Origin: Chitinophaga sp. CB10
Lineage (GTDB): Bacteria; Bacteroidota; Bacteroidia; Chitinophagales; Chitinophagaceae
Direction: 5' to 3'
DNA length: 64,000 nt
Assembly: GCA_001870995.2 (NCBI GenBank)
Contig: MLAV02000006.1
Coordinates: 62,001-126,000, forward strand
Made by a program: the position numbers and the translations under genes. Shown here piece after piece: positions 26,000 through 34,340 of this stretch. A model generated the notes under the pieces. That model saw only the letters and a program-made list of their open reading frames with translations, was not told the origin of the DNA and made no database searches. Each line of letters opens with the position of its first letter. Within the stretch, counting starts at the first letter, position 1.

Positions 26000-27062
26000 T
26001 ATCCATATAAGTTATCTGTACAGCGGTGGCGGAAGCTACATCCGTTTTAATCAGGGTGAGCAGCTTCTGGGTTTCGCGGTAGGCTGTTTCTACGAGGGCG
26101 GCGTTGTTTTTAAAGGCATCGGACATCGGATCAGGAATAGCGTTGATGGCATTCTGCACGAGGTTGAACTGTGCTATTACATCCGTGTTCAGCTGTTGTT
26201 TGCCGAGGAGGATGAGGTAATCGTCGATACCATTGCCGCTGCCGCCGGTATAATATTTCTTTAACGCGGTGAGGTTGGCGATGGCCAGGTCTTTCGTATA
26301 GGCGGAGAAGTAGCCTTCGCATTTATCCGCGAATACGATACCGTTGGATTGCTTGCCGAAGGGCCAGCCGATGCGGGGGCCTTTCAGGGCGTCCATTTCA
26401 AAGGCAAACTGGTTTACGAGGCTGCCGATGGAGCTGCCCACGTTGGTTTGCAGGTTGGTTACGAATACTTCGCGGTAGCCGTTGGCCCATTGCTGCTGCG
26501 TATTGTTCAGCAGGGACTTCATGCGCGCGAAAATATCCTTTACATATTTTTTGCGGTTAACTGCCGTAGCGCCGTTGAATTGCTGTACGGCGTCGGTGGA
26601 AAAGAAGAGGTAGTCCAGCGCGGGAAAGCCCTGGATGCTGTCGGATGCCAGTACCAGCGCCAGGTTGTAGTTACCCGTCTGGATGCCGGATTCGATTTTG
26701 TTAACAGCTGTAGGGAAGGTATTCAATGTATTATTTAACTGCTGAGAGGCGGCCGGGCCGAAGTACACGGCGGATACGCCTTCAAAAGCGATATAGGCAT
26801 TTTTGAACGGGAGGCGGAGCGCCTGTTGCGTGGTAACGGATGGCGCGGCGAGAAATACATCCGCGGCGGTTTCCAGTACGGTGATGCGTGCCTGCAGGTC
26901 GTTATAGGCAGGTGCGATCAGCGTATCGGCGTAGTTCACGAGCATATTCTTTTTGAATACATCCGTGGCGTTACCCGCGCCTGTGCCGGGATTGCTGTCC
27001 TTGCCGCATCCGAAGAGGAGGGCGCCGGCAGCGGCGATGATCCAAAGTTTTGTTGATTTCAT
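25986..27062 (-). CDS. Imelysin family lipoprotein
   Basis: A 358-residue SPII lipoprotein (Cys19 in LLFGC). The mature part is all-helical with the imelysin pattern: an N-terminal half with LIAPAYNDLQARI and a second helical bundle with LTALKKYYTGGSG. In place of the classical GxHxxE metal motif there is QGFPALDYLFF, a variant common in Bacteroidota imelysins, so peptidase activity should not be assumed. Imelysins are usually iron-regulated, and the neighbouring receptor supports a role in iron binding or handling in the periplasm. Confidence 0.9.
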   Translation of the reverse strand: MKSTKLWIIAAAGALLFGCGKDSNPGTGAGNATDVFKKNMLVNYADTLIAPAYNDLQARITVLETAADVFLAAPSVTTQQALRLPFKNAYIAFEGVSAVYFGPAASQQLNNTLNTFPTAVNKIESGIQTGNYNLALVLASDSIQGFPALDYLFFSTDAVQQFNGATAVNRKKYVKDIFARMKSLLNNTQQQWANGYREVFVTNLQTNVGSSIGSLVNQFAFEMDALKGPRIGWPFGKQSNGIVFADKCEGYFSAYTKDLAIANLTALKKYYTGGSGNGIDDYLILLGKQQLNTDVIAQFNLVQNAINAIPDPMSDAFKNNAALVETAYRETQKLLTLIKTDVASATAVQITYMDNDGD

Positions 27063-27155
27063 GGTGTGTGTGCGTTGTGTGTGTGATGCTTATTGGAAAA
27101 GCAGGCGCCGGTATTGAAGGCCGGCGCCTGCCTGGAAGTGTGTGTGGTAATATAA

Positions 27156-28268
27156 TTATTGCAGCTGTCCGTATGTATTGGTCAGGATGGTCTGCATTTG
27201 TTTCAGTTTTGCGTTGGTAGCGTCGGCTGCGAGGGCATAGAAGTTTGATTGCATGATATCGAGCAGCGTCTGGTAGTTAGCCGCGGTGAGCTTGCTGGTA
27301 GCGGGGCGGTATTTCAGCGCCAGTACAAAGCCGTAGCACTCGGAGTAGGCGTGGAATTTCACGGCCAGGTCGGAGCTGCCCTGCGGCAGGGTAGCGTAGG
27401 CGTATGCAGCGGCGGCCAGTGTTTTTTCCAGTGTTTCTTTGATGGTGGCGATCGCCTGATCGCGGCCGGCGTAGTCTTTAGCGTTGATAGCGGCGCGGCC
27501 TTTACGGAACGCGGAGAAGATGGTACCTCCGGCCTGGATGGCGCGGCCTCTTTCGCGGAAGTATCCGCCGATGGCCAGCGGCCGGTTCACCTCTGTATTA
27601 GCGTATGTTTTAGCGGAATCGTAATCTTTGGGAATGCCTACGTAGCCGAATGCGAGGTCCCAGCTGTGCTGCATGGCAGTGCCGGTACCGGCTTTAACGG
27701 TGTTGTTATCGTCTTTCCGGGATTGATCCAGCAGGGCGTTGATTTTCGCGATTTGCAGGGCGCCCATCAGGCCTTTGGCCACGAGCTGGTTGAATTCCAC
27801 GCCCTGGTGGTTAACCAGGCGGGTGCCTACTTTACCGGCTGTGCCGTTAGCTGCCTGCACATTGAAGGAGGCGCTTATTTGCACCATGGAGTCCGCCAGT
27901 TGTTTGAAAACAGCGGCATCGGTAGTTTTGGCGGAAAGGCCAAAGCCCAGCGCGTTGATAGCCGTAACGGACAATGGCAGGTTGGTCGCAATTTCTGCCG
28001 TATAGGCGTTACCGGTATTGTTCCAGAGGAAGTTGACAGAATCGGCGGACAACTGGCGGCCGGTTCCTTTTCCGAGCCAGGACGTGAAGCCTGCCCACAT
28101 GGATACGCTGCCGGTAGCTTCCGCGTAGTCAACGTTTTCGAAAGTGTAAGTATCAGGAACGGTGTAAACCGGTGGAGTGGCAGGAGCGTCGTCTTTCTTA
28201 CAGGATGCAACAGTCAGGATGAAGGAACCAAGGATCAGTGGTGTGCCAAGGAGTTTTTTATATAACAT
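27156..28268 (-). CDS. DUF4856 domain lipoprotein
   Basis: A 370-residue lipoprotein (lipobox Cys23) that opens with the DUF4856 signature TYTFENVDYAEATGSVSMW. The rest is helical with LAFGYVGIPKDYDS and ALAIGGYFRERGRA-like segments. The start was set at MLYKKLLG because the signal peptide begins there. It is the first gene of the four-gene operon. DUF4856 proteins recur next to imelysins in Bacteroidota, and their helical repeats resemble imelysin, so a related metal-binding role is likely but unproven. Confidence 0.87.
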   Translation of the reverse strand: MLYKKLLGTPLILGSFILTVASCKKDDAPATPPVYTVPDTYTFENVDYAEATGSVSMWAGFTSWLGKGTGRQLSADSVNFLWNNTGNAYTAEIATNLPLSVTAINALGFGLSAKTTDAAVFKQLADSMVQISASFNVQAANGTAGKVGTRLVNHQGVEFNQLVAKGLMGALQIAKINALLDQSRKDDNNTVKAGTGTAMQHSWDLAFGYVGIPKDYDSAKTYANTEVNRPLAIGGYFRERGRAIQAGGTIFSAFRKGRAAINAKDYAGRDQAIATIKETLEKTLAAAAYAYATLPQGSSDLAVKFHAYSECYGFVLALKYRPATSKLTAANYQTLLDIMQSNFYALAADATNAKLKQMQTILTNTYGQLQ

Positions 28269-28308
28269 TTTTCGTCTGATTTTGATGCAAAGCAACAAAA
28301 CAGATACG

Positions 28309-28329
28309 CCGCATTGTAATCAAATGCGG
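28309..28329 (-). promoter_or_regulatory. Candidate operator upstream of the DUF4856-imelysin-HTTM-receptor operon
   Basis: CCGCATT-N7-AATGCGG is a perfect inverted repeat 41 bases before the first start codon of the operon. It does not look like a classical Fur box. It is the only strong palindrome in the 274-base upstream region. Confidence 0.4.
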
Positions 28330-28542
28330 AATTCGATTTATGTAATCGGGAAAATTTCTCCGGCAATAGGGATTCGGCCCGGGTGGCGGGTGAATGGTGA
28401 TGCAAGATTAGGGGAAAAAAATTAGAATCTGAAATTATTTGGAATGAAATCTGAAAATATTTTGAATTTTTGAGCAGGGTTGGCAATAAGCCAGCTACAT
28501 TCCGGTAAGCGCCGGCCATTTACGCGACCCCTTCCCAAACCC

Positions 28543-29586
28543 CTAAAACCCAATCCTGAATACATGAAACCCGCTTTCAAACTTATACTCCACCTTCCAC
28601 CCATACCGCCCGGAAATCTGTTTGATCAGCGCCAGGCCAAGCCCCGAGCCGGAAGTAGTAGATGAAGTAATGGCAAACCGCTTAAACAATTGCTCTTCGA
28701 GCAAGGGTGTTTTGCCGGAGTTTTTTATGGAGATATAACCTGCATGCAGGGAAAGATGCACCTCGCCGGGCGTGGAGCTATGGCGGACAGCATTGGTCAG
28801 TAAGTTCCCCAAAAGGATTTCCAGTAAGATACGATTGCCTTCTACCATTACGCCCGGTGTTATATCCAGGTGCAGGGAGAGTTCCTTTTCTTCAAAGTAA
28901 AAAGACAGCTGCGAAAGCAATTCCTCCAGCGCGGCGCTGAGGTTCACCTGTTCTTTATCTGCAAACTGGCTGTTTTCAATCTTTGTCAGCAGGAGGAGGT
29001 TCTTATTGATCCGGCTTACGCGGGATAAGGCCAGCAGCGCTTCCTCAATCAGCTGGAACTGCGCATCGCTCAATTGCTCGCTTTGGGAAAGCAGGTCCAG
29101 CTTGGACTGTACTACCGCCAGCGGTGTTTGCAGCTCATGGGAGGCATTGTCCGCAAATTCCTTTTGCTGGTTGTAGATGTTAATATTAGCGGTCAGCAGT
29201 TTTTCCAGGCTGGTGTTGAGATCATCAAACTCTGTAATGCCGGTTTTTTTGAAGCGGATATCGTGGGGCTGGTTCAGGTTGAAAGCCCTGATCTCCGCCA
29301 GGCTTTCGTAAAACGGCTGCCACATTTTTTTGGAAAGGATGCGGTTCATCACGATCAGCGCGCCCAGCAGGAAAATGAAGAAGATCACGCTGAGCAGCGT
29401 TACCGCGCCGATGATCAGGAAGCTGTCTTCCCGCGCGGCTTCGGTAGTAAGCATGACGTTGTGTTCATCCATTTCGTACTGCCATAACCGGCTGATGGCA
29501 AAGTAATAGATGGGAATACTCAATACCAGCACAATGCCGGCGCAAATGAGTATTTTACGAAGGGAGTAGTTCAGCAGTTTACTCAT
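28543..29586 (-). CDS. Sensor histidine kinase
   Basis: A 347-residue membrane kinase. Two helices (about residues 10-30 and 57-80) enclose a very short periplasmic loop of about 25 residues. The H-box is FADNASHELQTPLAV with phospho-acceptor His150, the N-box is GNLLTNAVRHS, and the G-box is TSGSGLGLALIKQISG. The start at MSKLLNYS was chosen because it forms an ATGA overlap with the response regulator stop; a start nine bases upstream is possible. The tiny sensor loop suggests it senses the membrane or a partner protein. It could also serve the orphan regulator at 18974. Confidence 0.92.
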   Translation of the reverse strand: MSKLLNYSLRKILICAGIVLVLSIPIYYFAISRLWQYEMDEHNVMLTTEAAREDSFLIIGAVTLLSVIFFIFLLGALIVMNRILSKKMWQPFYESLAEIRAFNLNQPHDIRFKKTGITEFDDLNTSLEKLLTANINIYNQQKEFADNASHELQTPLAVVQSKLDLLSQSEQLSDAQFQLIEEALLALSRVSRINKNLLLLTKIENSQFADKEQVNLSAALEELLSQLSFYFEEKELSLHLDITPGVMVEGNRILLEILLGNLLTNAVRHSSTPGEVHLSLHAGYISIKNSGKTPLLEEQLFKRFAITSSTTSGSGLGLALIKQISGRYGWKVEYKFESGFHVFRIGF

Positions 29587-30257
29587 ATCTCCCATTTATA
29601 ACCTGTTCCGTAAATAGTACGCAGATAGTTACCGCAGCCGCCGTCATGCAACTTCTTCTTTAAGTTTTTAATATGCGCGTACACGTGATCGTAAGAGTCG
29701 AAGTCCACCACGCCGGCGCCGGAAATATGCTCTGCCAGCGCCGCTTTGGAGAGTACGCGGTTCGCATTGCTGATGAGCAGCAACAGCAGCCCGAATTCCT
29801 TTTTCGTCAATAACACGGGCTTGTCATGGATGGTCACTTCCTTGCCGAGGACGTCCACCTTCAGTTCGTTCTGCTCAATGATATTGACGTTGCCCAGCTG
29901 CCTGCGCCTGATGACGGAAAAGATGCGGGCGGACAGCTCGGAGAGGTAAAAAGGTTTGGAAATATAATCGTCCGCACCGAGGTGCAGTCCTTTAATACGA
30001 TCGTCCAGGGAATTTTTAGCGGAAATGATGATGGTACCTGCGTCCTTTTTGAGTTGCTTCAGTTCCTCCACAATTGCCAGGCCGTTGCCGCCGGGCAGCA
30101 TGATGTCCAGCAGGATACAGTCGTAGTTGCAGGCGCGGATTTTTTCCAGTGCTTCGTCGTAATCCGCTGCAAAATCGCAGGAATAGCCCTCCTCCCGAAG
30201 ATAAACGGCGATGCTTTTGGCCAGCTCCGGTTCATCTTCAATAATTAGAATCTTCAT
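29583..30257 (-). CDS. OmpR-family response regulator, partner of the adjacent kinase
   Basis: A 224-residue regulator with receiver Asp51 (CILLDIM), conserved Ser and Lys positions (TIIISAK, SKPF), and a winged helix ending TIYGTGYKWEI. The start at MKILIIEDE was preferred to 30395 because the longer form only adds non-homologous sequence. The stop overlaps the kinase start as ATGA. It is a close paralogue of the product at 18974-19648, with the same length and the same ends. The target genes are not evident. Confidence 0.93.
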   Translation of the reverse strand: MKILIIEDEPELAKSIAVYLREEGYSCDFAADYDEALEKIRACNYDCILLDIMLPGGNGLAIVEELKQLKKDAGTIIISAKNSLDDRIKGLHLGADDYISKPFYLSELSARIFSVIRRRQLGNVNIIEQNELKVDVLGKEVTIHDKPVLLTKKEFGLLLLLISNANRVLSKAALAEHISGAGVVDFDSYDHVYAHIKNLKKKLHDGGCGNYLRTIYGTGYKWEI

Positions 30258-30343
30258 CCGATAAAAGTATTGTTCAATTTTGTATAAATTCTGAATTATA
30301 CAGATATACGGGAATTTGAGCCGGATGGTTGTGTGAGGGGGAA

Positions 30344-30700
30344 TTAAATCTCTGCGAGCCGCTCCTGTATCTCGGCCTGGTGCGCCAGCCCCCACGCGTC
30401 AATCTGCGCAAGGATAGGCAGCAGGCTTTCCCCCAGCGGCGTCAGGCGGTATTCCGAACGCTTTGGGTATTCAGTTTCATTGTCCTGGCTTTTTTCAATC
30501 ATGCCGAAATAAAGTAATTCCGCCAGCTGCATCTCAATTACCCGGGGCGAGGCCTCGCTGATGCTGCGGGTAATTTCGCTGGGCCGGGTCATCCCCCGGC
30601 GGATGGCATCCAGGATACAGCATTTCCATTTCCCGCCTAACACTCTCATGGCGAGGTATAATCCGCAATCCGGATCGTCTGCTATTTTTCTTGTGTACAT
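30344..30700 (-). CDS. HxlR family transcriptional regulator
   Basis: A 118-residue winged-helix regulator with the HxlR hallmark GGKWKCCILDAIRRGMTRPSEI, then SEASPRVIEMQLAEL and a wing ending YRLTPLGESLLPIL. The paired Cys in KWKCC could be redox-sensitive, as in some family members. It is divergent from the DUF2306 membrane protein gene, the likely target. A -7-like box TACCTTTA lies only a few bases before the ATG, suggesting a very short or absent leader. Confidence 0.92.
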   Translation of the reverse strand: MYTRKIADDPDCGLYLAMRVLGGKWKCCILDAIRRGMTRPSEITRSISEASPRVIEMQLAELLYFGMIEKSQDNETEYPKRSEYRLTPLGESLLPILAQIDAWGLAHQAEIQERLAEI

Positions 30701-30806
30701 GGTTTAAAGGTAAGGAAAATACGGCGGCGGCATACCGAATCTTTTATCGGTTATTGTACAGGCGCAGGGTTCCGCGGATATTTGTGTCACAAAACCGAAA
30801 GCAAAA

Positions 30807-31430
30807 ATGGAAAAGAATATCAGACTACAGTACAGCGACTTATTACCTTTGATCATATGGATAGGCGTATTTTTCGTGACCTGGTTGTTTATGCACGGGG
30901 CGGACCATTACCTGCAAATGACGCCGGAAGCGCTGGGTAAATATTTCAAGCAAAGATATTTCCTGATCGCACATATTACCTCCGGCGGCGGCGCCCTGAT
31001 TTCCGGCGCATTACAGTTCTGGCCAAAGCTGCGGAATTTCAGTCCGCTGCTGCATCGCGGCATCGGGTACGTGTACCTCCTGGCCGTCCTCACCAGCAGC
31101 ATAGCTGCGCTGGTATTAGCATTTACAGCTGCGTACGTGGTGAGCTGGGCGTATGCTTTCACCCTGCAGGTATGGGCGGCCGTATGGATCAGCAGCAGCT
31201 TCATTGCCTGGATCACTGCCGTACGGCGGCAGTTCAAACTGCATAAGGAATGGATGATCCGGAGTTACATCGTGACAGTGGCATTCCTGGTATCCGGATT
31301 TTTACTGAAGGTGCCGGCGATACAGCAGCTGGGTAGCTTTGAATCGATTTCCGTTCCGTTTTTCTGGCTCGGATGGGCCGTATCGCTCTACACCTATGAA
31401 ATAATCCGCAGCGTAAAGCCGAAGCGCTAG
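30807..31430 (+). CDS. DUF2306 integral membrane protein
   Basis: A 207-residue protein with about six hydrophobic helices. The DUF2306 pattern is visible: YFLIAHITSGGGALISGALQF, then LHRGIGYVYLLAVL and KEWMIRSYIVTVAFLV, with conserved His residues that could bind heme. The function of the family is unknown. The adjacent divergent HxlR gene is its probable regulator. Confidence 0.87.
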   Translation: MEKNIRLQYSDLLPLIIWIGVFFVTWLFMHGADHYLQMTPEALGKYFKQRYFLIAHITSGGGALISGALQFWPKLRNFSPLLHRGIGYVYLLAVLTSSIAALVLAFTAAYVVSWAYAFTLQVWAAVWISSSFIAWITAVRRQFKLHKEWMIRSYIVTVAFLVSGFLLKVPAIQQLGSFESISVPFFWLGWAVSLYTYEIIRSVKPKR

Positions 31431-31436
31431 CCGGCT

Positions 31437-31467
31437 TTTGATTTTAGGTGGGCAGGGGTTATCTTTA
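31437..31467 (+). promoter_or_regulatory. Bacteroidota promoter placed for a near-leaderless transcript
   Basis: TTTG (31437-31440), a 19-base spacer and TATCTTTA (31460-31467) match the -33/-7 consensus at 11 of 12 counted positions at ideal spacing. The start codon of the YbaK-type gene is at 31473, so transcription would begin at or next to the ATG. Confidence 0.6.
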
Positions 31468-31472
31468 GGGGT

Positions 31473-32012
31473 ATGATTTACGTAAGCGAGGCAAAGACTA
31501 CTGCGCCAGAGGAATTTAAGACGCCGCTACAGCAAAAGGTATATGAACTCCTGGCGGAAAAGGCCGTCCCCTTCCAGCGGGTGGATTGTGAACCGGCCAT
31601 CACCATGGAAGATTGTATCATGATCGATGAAAGGCTGCAAATGAAAACGGTAAAGACGCTGTTCCTTTGCAACCGCCAGCAGACCCGCTTTTACCTGGCG
31701 GTAACCACTGCAGACAAACCTTTCGTTACAAAGGATTTTAGCGCCGCGCTCGGGGTTTCCAGGGTGTCCTTTGCGCCGGTGGAATTGTTAAATTCCATGG
31801 TGGGCACGGCAGTAGGCGCTGCCACCATCTTCGGGTTGCTGCTGGACGGCGAACAGCAGATCCGGCTGGTGATAGATAAGGAGGTGCTGAAGGAGGAATG
31901 GTATGGCTGCAGCGATGGAACGACTACCAGTTATCTCCGGCTGCCTATGGATTGGGTGATGCGGGAGTTCATCCCGGCGACGGGGCATACGCCGCAGCTG
32001 GTGGAGCTGTAG
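31473..32012 (+). CDS. YbaK/ProX-type aminoacyl-tRNA deacylase domain protein
   Basis: A 179-residue cytoplasmic protein of the YbaK/prolyl-tRNA synthetase-associated fold, which hydrolyses mischarged aminoacyl-tRNA. The fold is seen in KTVKTLFLCNRQQTRFYLAVT, the substrate-site region SRVSFAPVELLNSMVGTAVGAATIFGLL, and the C-terminal IDKEVLKEEWYGCSDGTTTSYLRL. The last part matches the stand-alone ProX-like deacylases better than YbaK itself. It is a single-gene unit with its own promoter. Confidence 0.9.
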   Translation: MIYVSEAKTTAPEEFKTPLQQKVYELLAEKAVPFQRVDCEPAITMEDCIMIDERLQMKTVKTLFLCNRQQTRFYLAVTTADKPFVTKDFSAALGVSRVSFAPVELLNSMVGTAVGAATIFGLLLDGEQQIRLVIDKEVLKEEWYGCSDGTTTSYLRLPMDWVMREFIPATGHTPQLVEL

Positions 32013-32057
32013 GCGGCCATGGCGGCTGCCGGCAGCATTTGATATGGTTGTGAAACA

Positions 32058-32206
32058 TAATCAGGGCAGCGGTTAAAACCGGCCTGCCATGCCATCTTCC
32101 GGCAGTATGATAATCATGGCAGCGGTTAAAACCGGCCTGTCATGCCATCTTCCGGCAGTATGATAATCATGGCAGCGGTTAAAACCATCCTGCCATGCCA
32201 TCTTCC
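32058..32206 (+). repeat. 53-base tandem repeat, about 2.7 copies
   Basis: Units begin with GGCAGCGGTTAAAACC at 32065, 32118 and 32171, an exact 53-base period. The first two are nearly identical; the third is truncated after the ATGCCATCTTCC block at 32206 and differs at two bases of its centre. It fills most of the gap between the YbaK-type gene and the secreted protein gene at 32277. The units contain short inverted stretches but show no spacer pattern, so this is not a CRISPR. Confidence 0.9.
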
Positions 32207-32276
32207 CTCATTTGTTCGCTTTTATACAATTTTACTCCCCCGATTTCCCCGTCCTTTGCCTAAAAAAGAAAAACCC

Positions 32277-32726
32277 ATGAAAAAGTTCCTGTTCTTAACC
32301 GCGCTGGTATTCACCTGCTGCCTGGCCTATGCCCAATCGGACGATAAACTCCTGAAAGAAGCCAGAACAGCCATCGAAGCCAGTAATGCCAGGTACGGAG
32401 ACCTCGCTCTTAAAAATGATGGTAGTATCCTTACTTGTTATACAGATGATGCCTGCCTTTTTCCGCCGGGCGCTCCGCCGGTTTGTGGCAAGGGTAATCT
32501 GGCGAAGTTCTTTAAGGATGGTCCTCAGGTGCATGTTAAGTTCACTATACAACACCTGTACGGCGATGGTAAAGGATTTGTAACGGAAGAAAGCTTCTAT
32601 GAAATGACCGACCTGCAGGGCAATAAGGTGGACGACGGTAAGGTGGTCATCGTTTGGAAGAAAACCAATGCCGGCTGGAAAATGCACCGGGATATGTTCA
32701 GCAGCAACCATCCCGCTAAACCATAA
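32277..32726 (+). CDS. Secreted NTF2-like (SnoaL/DUF4440-type) protein
   Basis: A 149-residue protein with a cleavable signal peptide (ends CLAYAQS). The mature 130 residues have the cone-like NTF2 pattern: an N-terminal helix ARTAIEASNARYGDLALKND, then ILTCYTDDACLFPPGAPPVCG, and strands ending DDGKVVIVWKKTNAGWKMHRDMF. The start at 32277 was chosen because upstream in-frame sequence reads through the tandem repeats. Such proteins may be small enzymes or binding proteins; the specific role is unknown. Confidence 0.85.
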   Translation: MKKFLFLTALVFTCCLAYAQSDDKLLKEARTAIEASNARYGDLALKNDGSILTCYTDDACLFPPGAPPVCGKGNLAKFFKDGPQVHVKFTIQHLYGDGKGFVTEESFYEMTDLQGNKVDDGKVVIVWKKTNAGWKMHRDMFSSNHPAKP

Positions 32727-32728
32727 TA

Positions 32729-33547
32729 CTAAAACCCTATGTTCACCGCCTGCTGATATTCCTTGCCATTCCTGGTGAGGGAGCGCCGGGCTTCAGAAGG
32801 CGTAATGCCGGTAAATTTCCGGAACTCCCGGATGAAATGCGCCTGGTCATAATAACCACACTCATAGGCAATCGCAGTCAACGAAGCAGGGGAGTGCAGC
32901 ACCTGTTGCAGGCCCCTGTTAAACCGTACAATGCCGGCAAAGGCCGCAGGGCTCAGGCCTATATGGGAAAGGTATAGCTTCTGGATATACCTGCTGGAAA
33001 TCCCGGTATCCCGCGACAAAGAGGACAAATCAGGTTGGGAGAGGCCGGTCAATACCTGCCGGGATAACTGCTGCACCAGCGTTACTTTTTTCAGTTGCTT
33101 TTCATTTTTGGCCAGCAGCCGCAGGAAGTAATCTTCCAGGACGCTGATCTGCCGGGCTACCTGGTCCGCCTCCATTACCCGCTGGTACAATTCCCGGCTC
33201 TCTTCCAGCCTTACATCATAGAGGTCCGTCGCATAATTCGTAAACGCCGATAACTGGTACGGGAAAAATAAAGCGGCGGCAAAAGGGTAGATGCGCGCAA
33301 TGAGTACAGTCGTGCCTTCCTTTACCGTCAACCGCGTTGGCAGCGTGAGATGCCCCAGCAGCTCAATGTCCGGCGTATCCTTCTTCCGCCCGTTGATGAT
33401 GGTAGCGGCATTGCCTGCGGATATATTCAGCACAAGGTCCACATACCCGCTGGGGTAAAATACCTCGTTGTCTATATCCTTGCCTATGGTTACAACCGTA
33501 TAGTTTTTAATATATGGGGCCAGTAAGGCAGATGGTAAGAATTGCAT
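32729..33547 (-). CDS. AraC family transcriptional regulator
   Basis: A 272-residue regulator. The N-terminal part (about 1-150) resembles the DUF6597 sensor-type domain (MQFLPSALLAPYIKNYTVV; FYPSGYVDLVLNISAG). The C-terminal part is an AraC double helix-turn-helix: LSSLSRDTGISSRYIQKLYLSHIGLSPAAFAGIVRFNRGL, then LTAIAYECGYYDQAHFIREFRKFTGITPSEARR. Convergent with the secreted protein gene, whose stop lies two bases away. The effector and targets are unknown. Confidence 0.92.
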   Translation of the reverse strand: MQFLPSALLAPYIKNYTVVTIGKDIDNEVFYPSGYVDLVLNISAGNAATIINGRKKDTPDIELLGHLTLPTRLTVKEGTTVLIARIYPFAAALFFPYQLSAFTNYATDLYDVRLEESRELYQRVMEADQVARQISVLEDYFLRLLAKNEKQLKKVTLVQQLSRQVLTGLSQPDLSSLSRDTGISSRYIQKLYLSHIGLSPAAFAGIVRFNRGLQQVLHSPASLTAIAYECGYYDQAHFIREFRKFTGITPSEARRSLTRNGKEYQQAVNIGF

Positions 33548-33745
33548 GTTGGCGGGTTAATATCGTCCCTGCCTAAAGTTAAGCATTTCGGTAAGTCCGT
33601 TCGCCAAAATATTTGCGGTACGCATCCCGGTTCCGGAACTATTTTAAGGAAAATGTCCGTTGTGGTCTGGAATTTGTGCAGTAAGGCCGAAATTTGAAAA
33701 ACCATTAAGCTGTTACTATTTCTTTAACCATATCGCATCTTTTAA

Positions 33746-34294
33746 ATGAACAGGACAATTCAGGCGGACCTCTTCCGGTACGGCGGTTTAACCGGTACCA
33801 AAGGGTTGATAAAAGGATTTCGTAAGCCCGGGTTCCGCTATATGTACGTATTCCGCCAGGCTTCCCAGGGAAGCCGCTATTCCCCTAAACGCCTCTTTTT
33901 TGCCTGGCTGCGCAGGCGGTATTCCTATAAATTCGGATTCCAGATCCCCGTGGGAACCAGCATAGGGGAAGGTTTCTTCATCGGCCACCACGGCACCATC
34001 GTCGTAAACGTAAAAGCCAGGATAGGAAAAAATTGCAACATCGCCCATAACGTCACCATCGGCCAGGCCAACCGCGGGAGGCTGGAAGGGTATCCCACCA
34101 TTGGGGACCATGTGTGGATAGGTACCGGCGCCGTCATCGTAGGAAATATTCATATAGGCAACAACGTGCTGATTGCGCCGAATGCGTATGTGAACATGGA
34201 CGTGCCGGAAAACTCCCTGGTACTGGGTAACCCGGCAAAGATCATCAGTAAGGAAAACCCTTGCGAAGGGTATATCAATAATATACTGCATTAA
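33746..34294 (+). CDS. Hexapeptide-repeat acyltransferase (serine acetyltransferase-like)
   Basis: A 182-residue left-handed beta-helix acyltransferase. The hexapeptide repeats run from about residue 70 to 165 (GTSIGEGFFIGHHGTIVVN, IGKNCNIAHNVTIG, IGDHVWIGTGAVIVG, IGNNVLIAPNAYV). The catalytic His of the CysE type is likely in GHHGTIVV. The N-terminal 65 residues are basic and lack the CysE helical domain. This makes a sugar or polysaccharide O-acetyltransferase as likely as serine acetyltransferase. It stands alone, 46 bases before the GH27 gene on the same strand. Confidence 0.85.
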   Translation: MNRTIQADLFRYGGLTGTKGLIKGFRKPGFRYMYVFRQASQGSRYSPKRLFFAWLRRRYSYKFGFQIPVGTSIGEGFFIGHHGTIVVNVKARIGKNCNIAHNVTIGQANRGRLEGYPTIGDHVWIGTGAVIVGNIHIGNNVLIAPNAYVNMDVPENSLVLGNPAKIISKENPCEGYINNILH

Positions 34295-34340
34295 TTCCTG
34301 CTTTGCTTTTTTATCTTTATGCTTTTAGCCTACAAGAACA

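Noticed and set aside
32058..32206. Possible CRISPR array
   Set aside because: Units are contiguous with a 53-base period and no unique spacers, and no cas genes are nearby.
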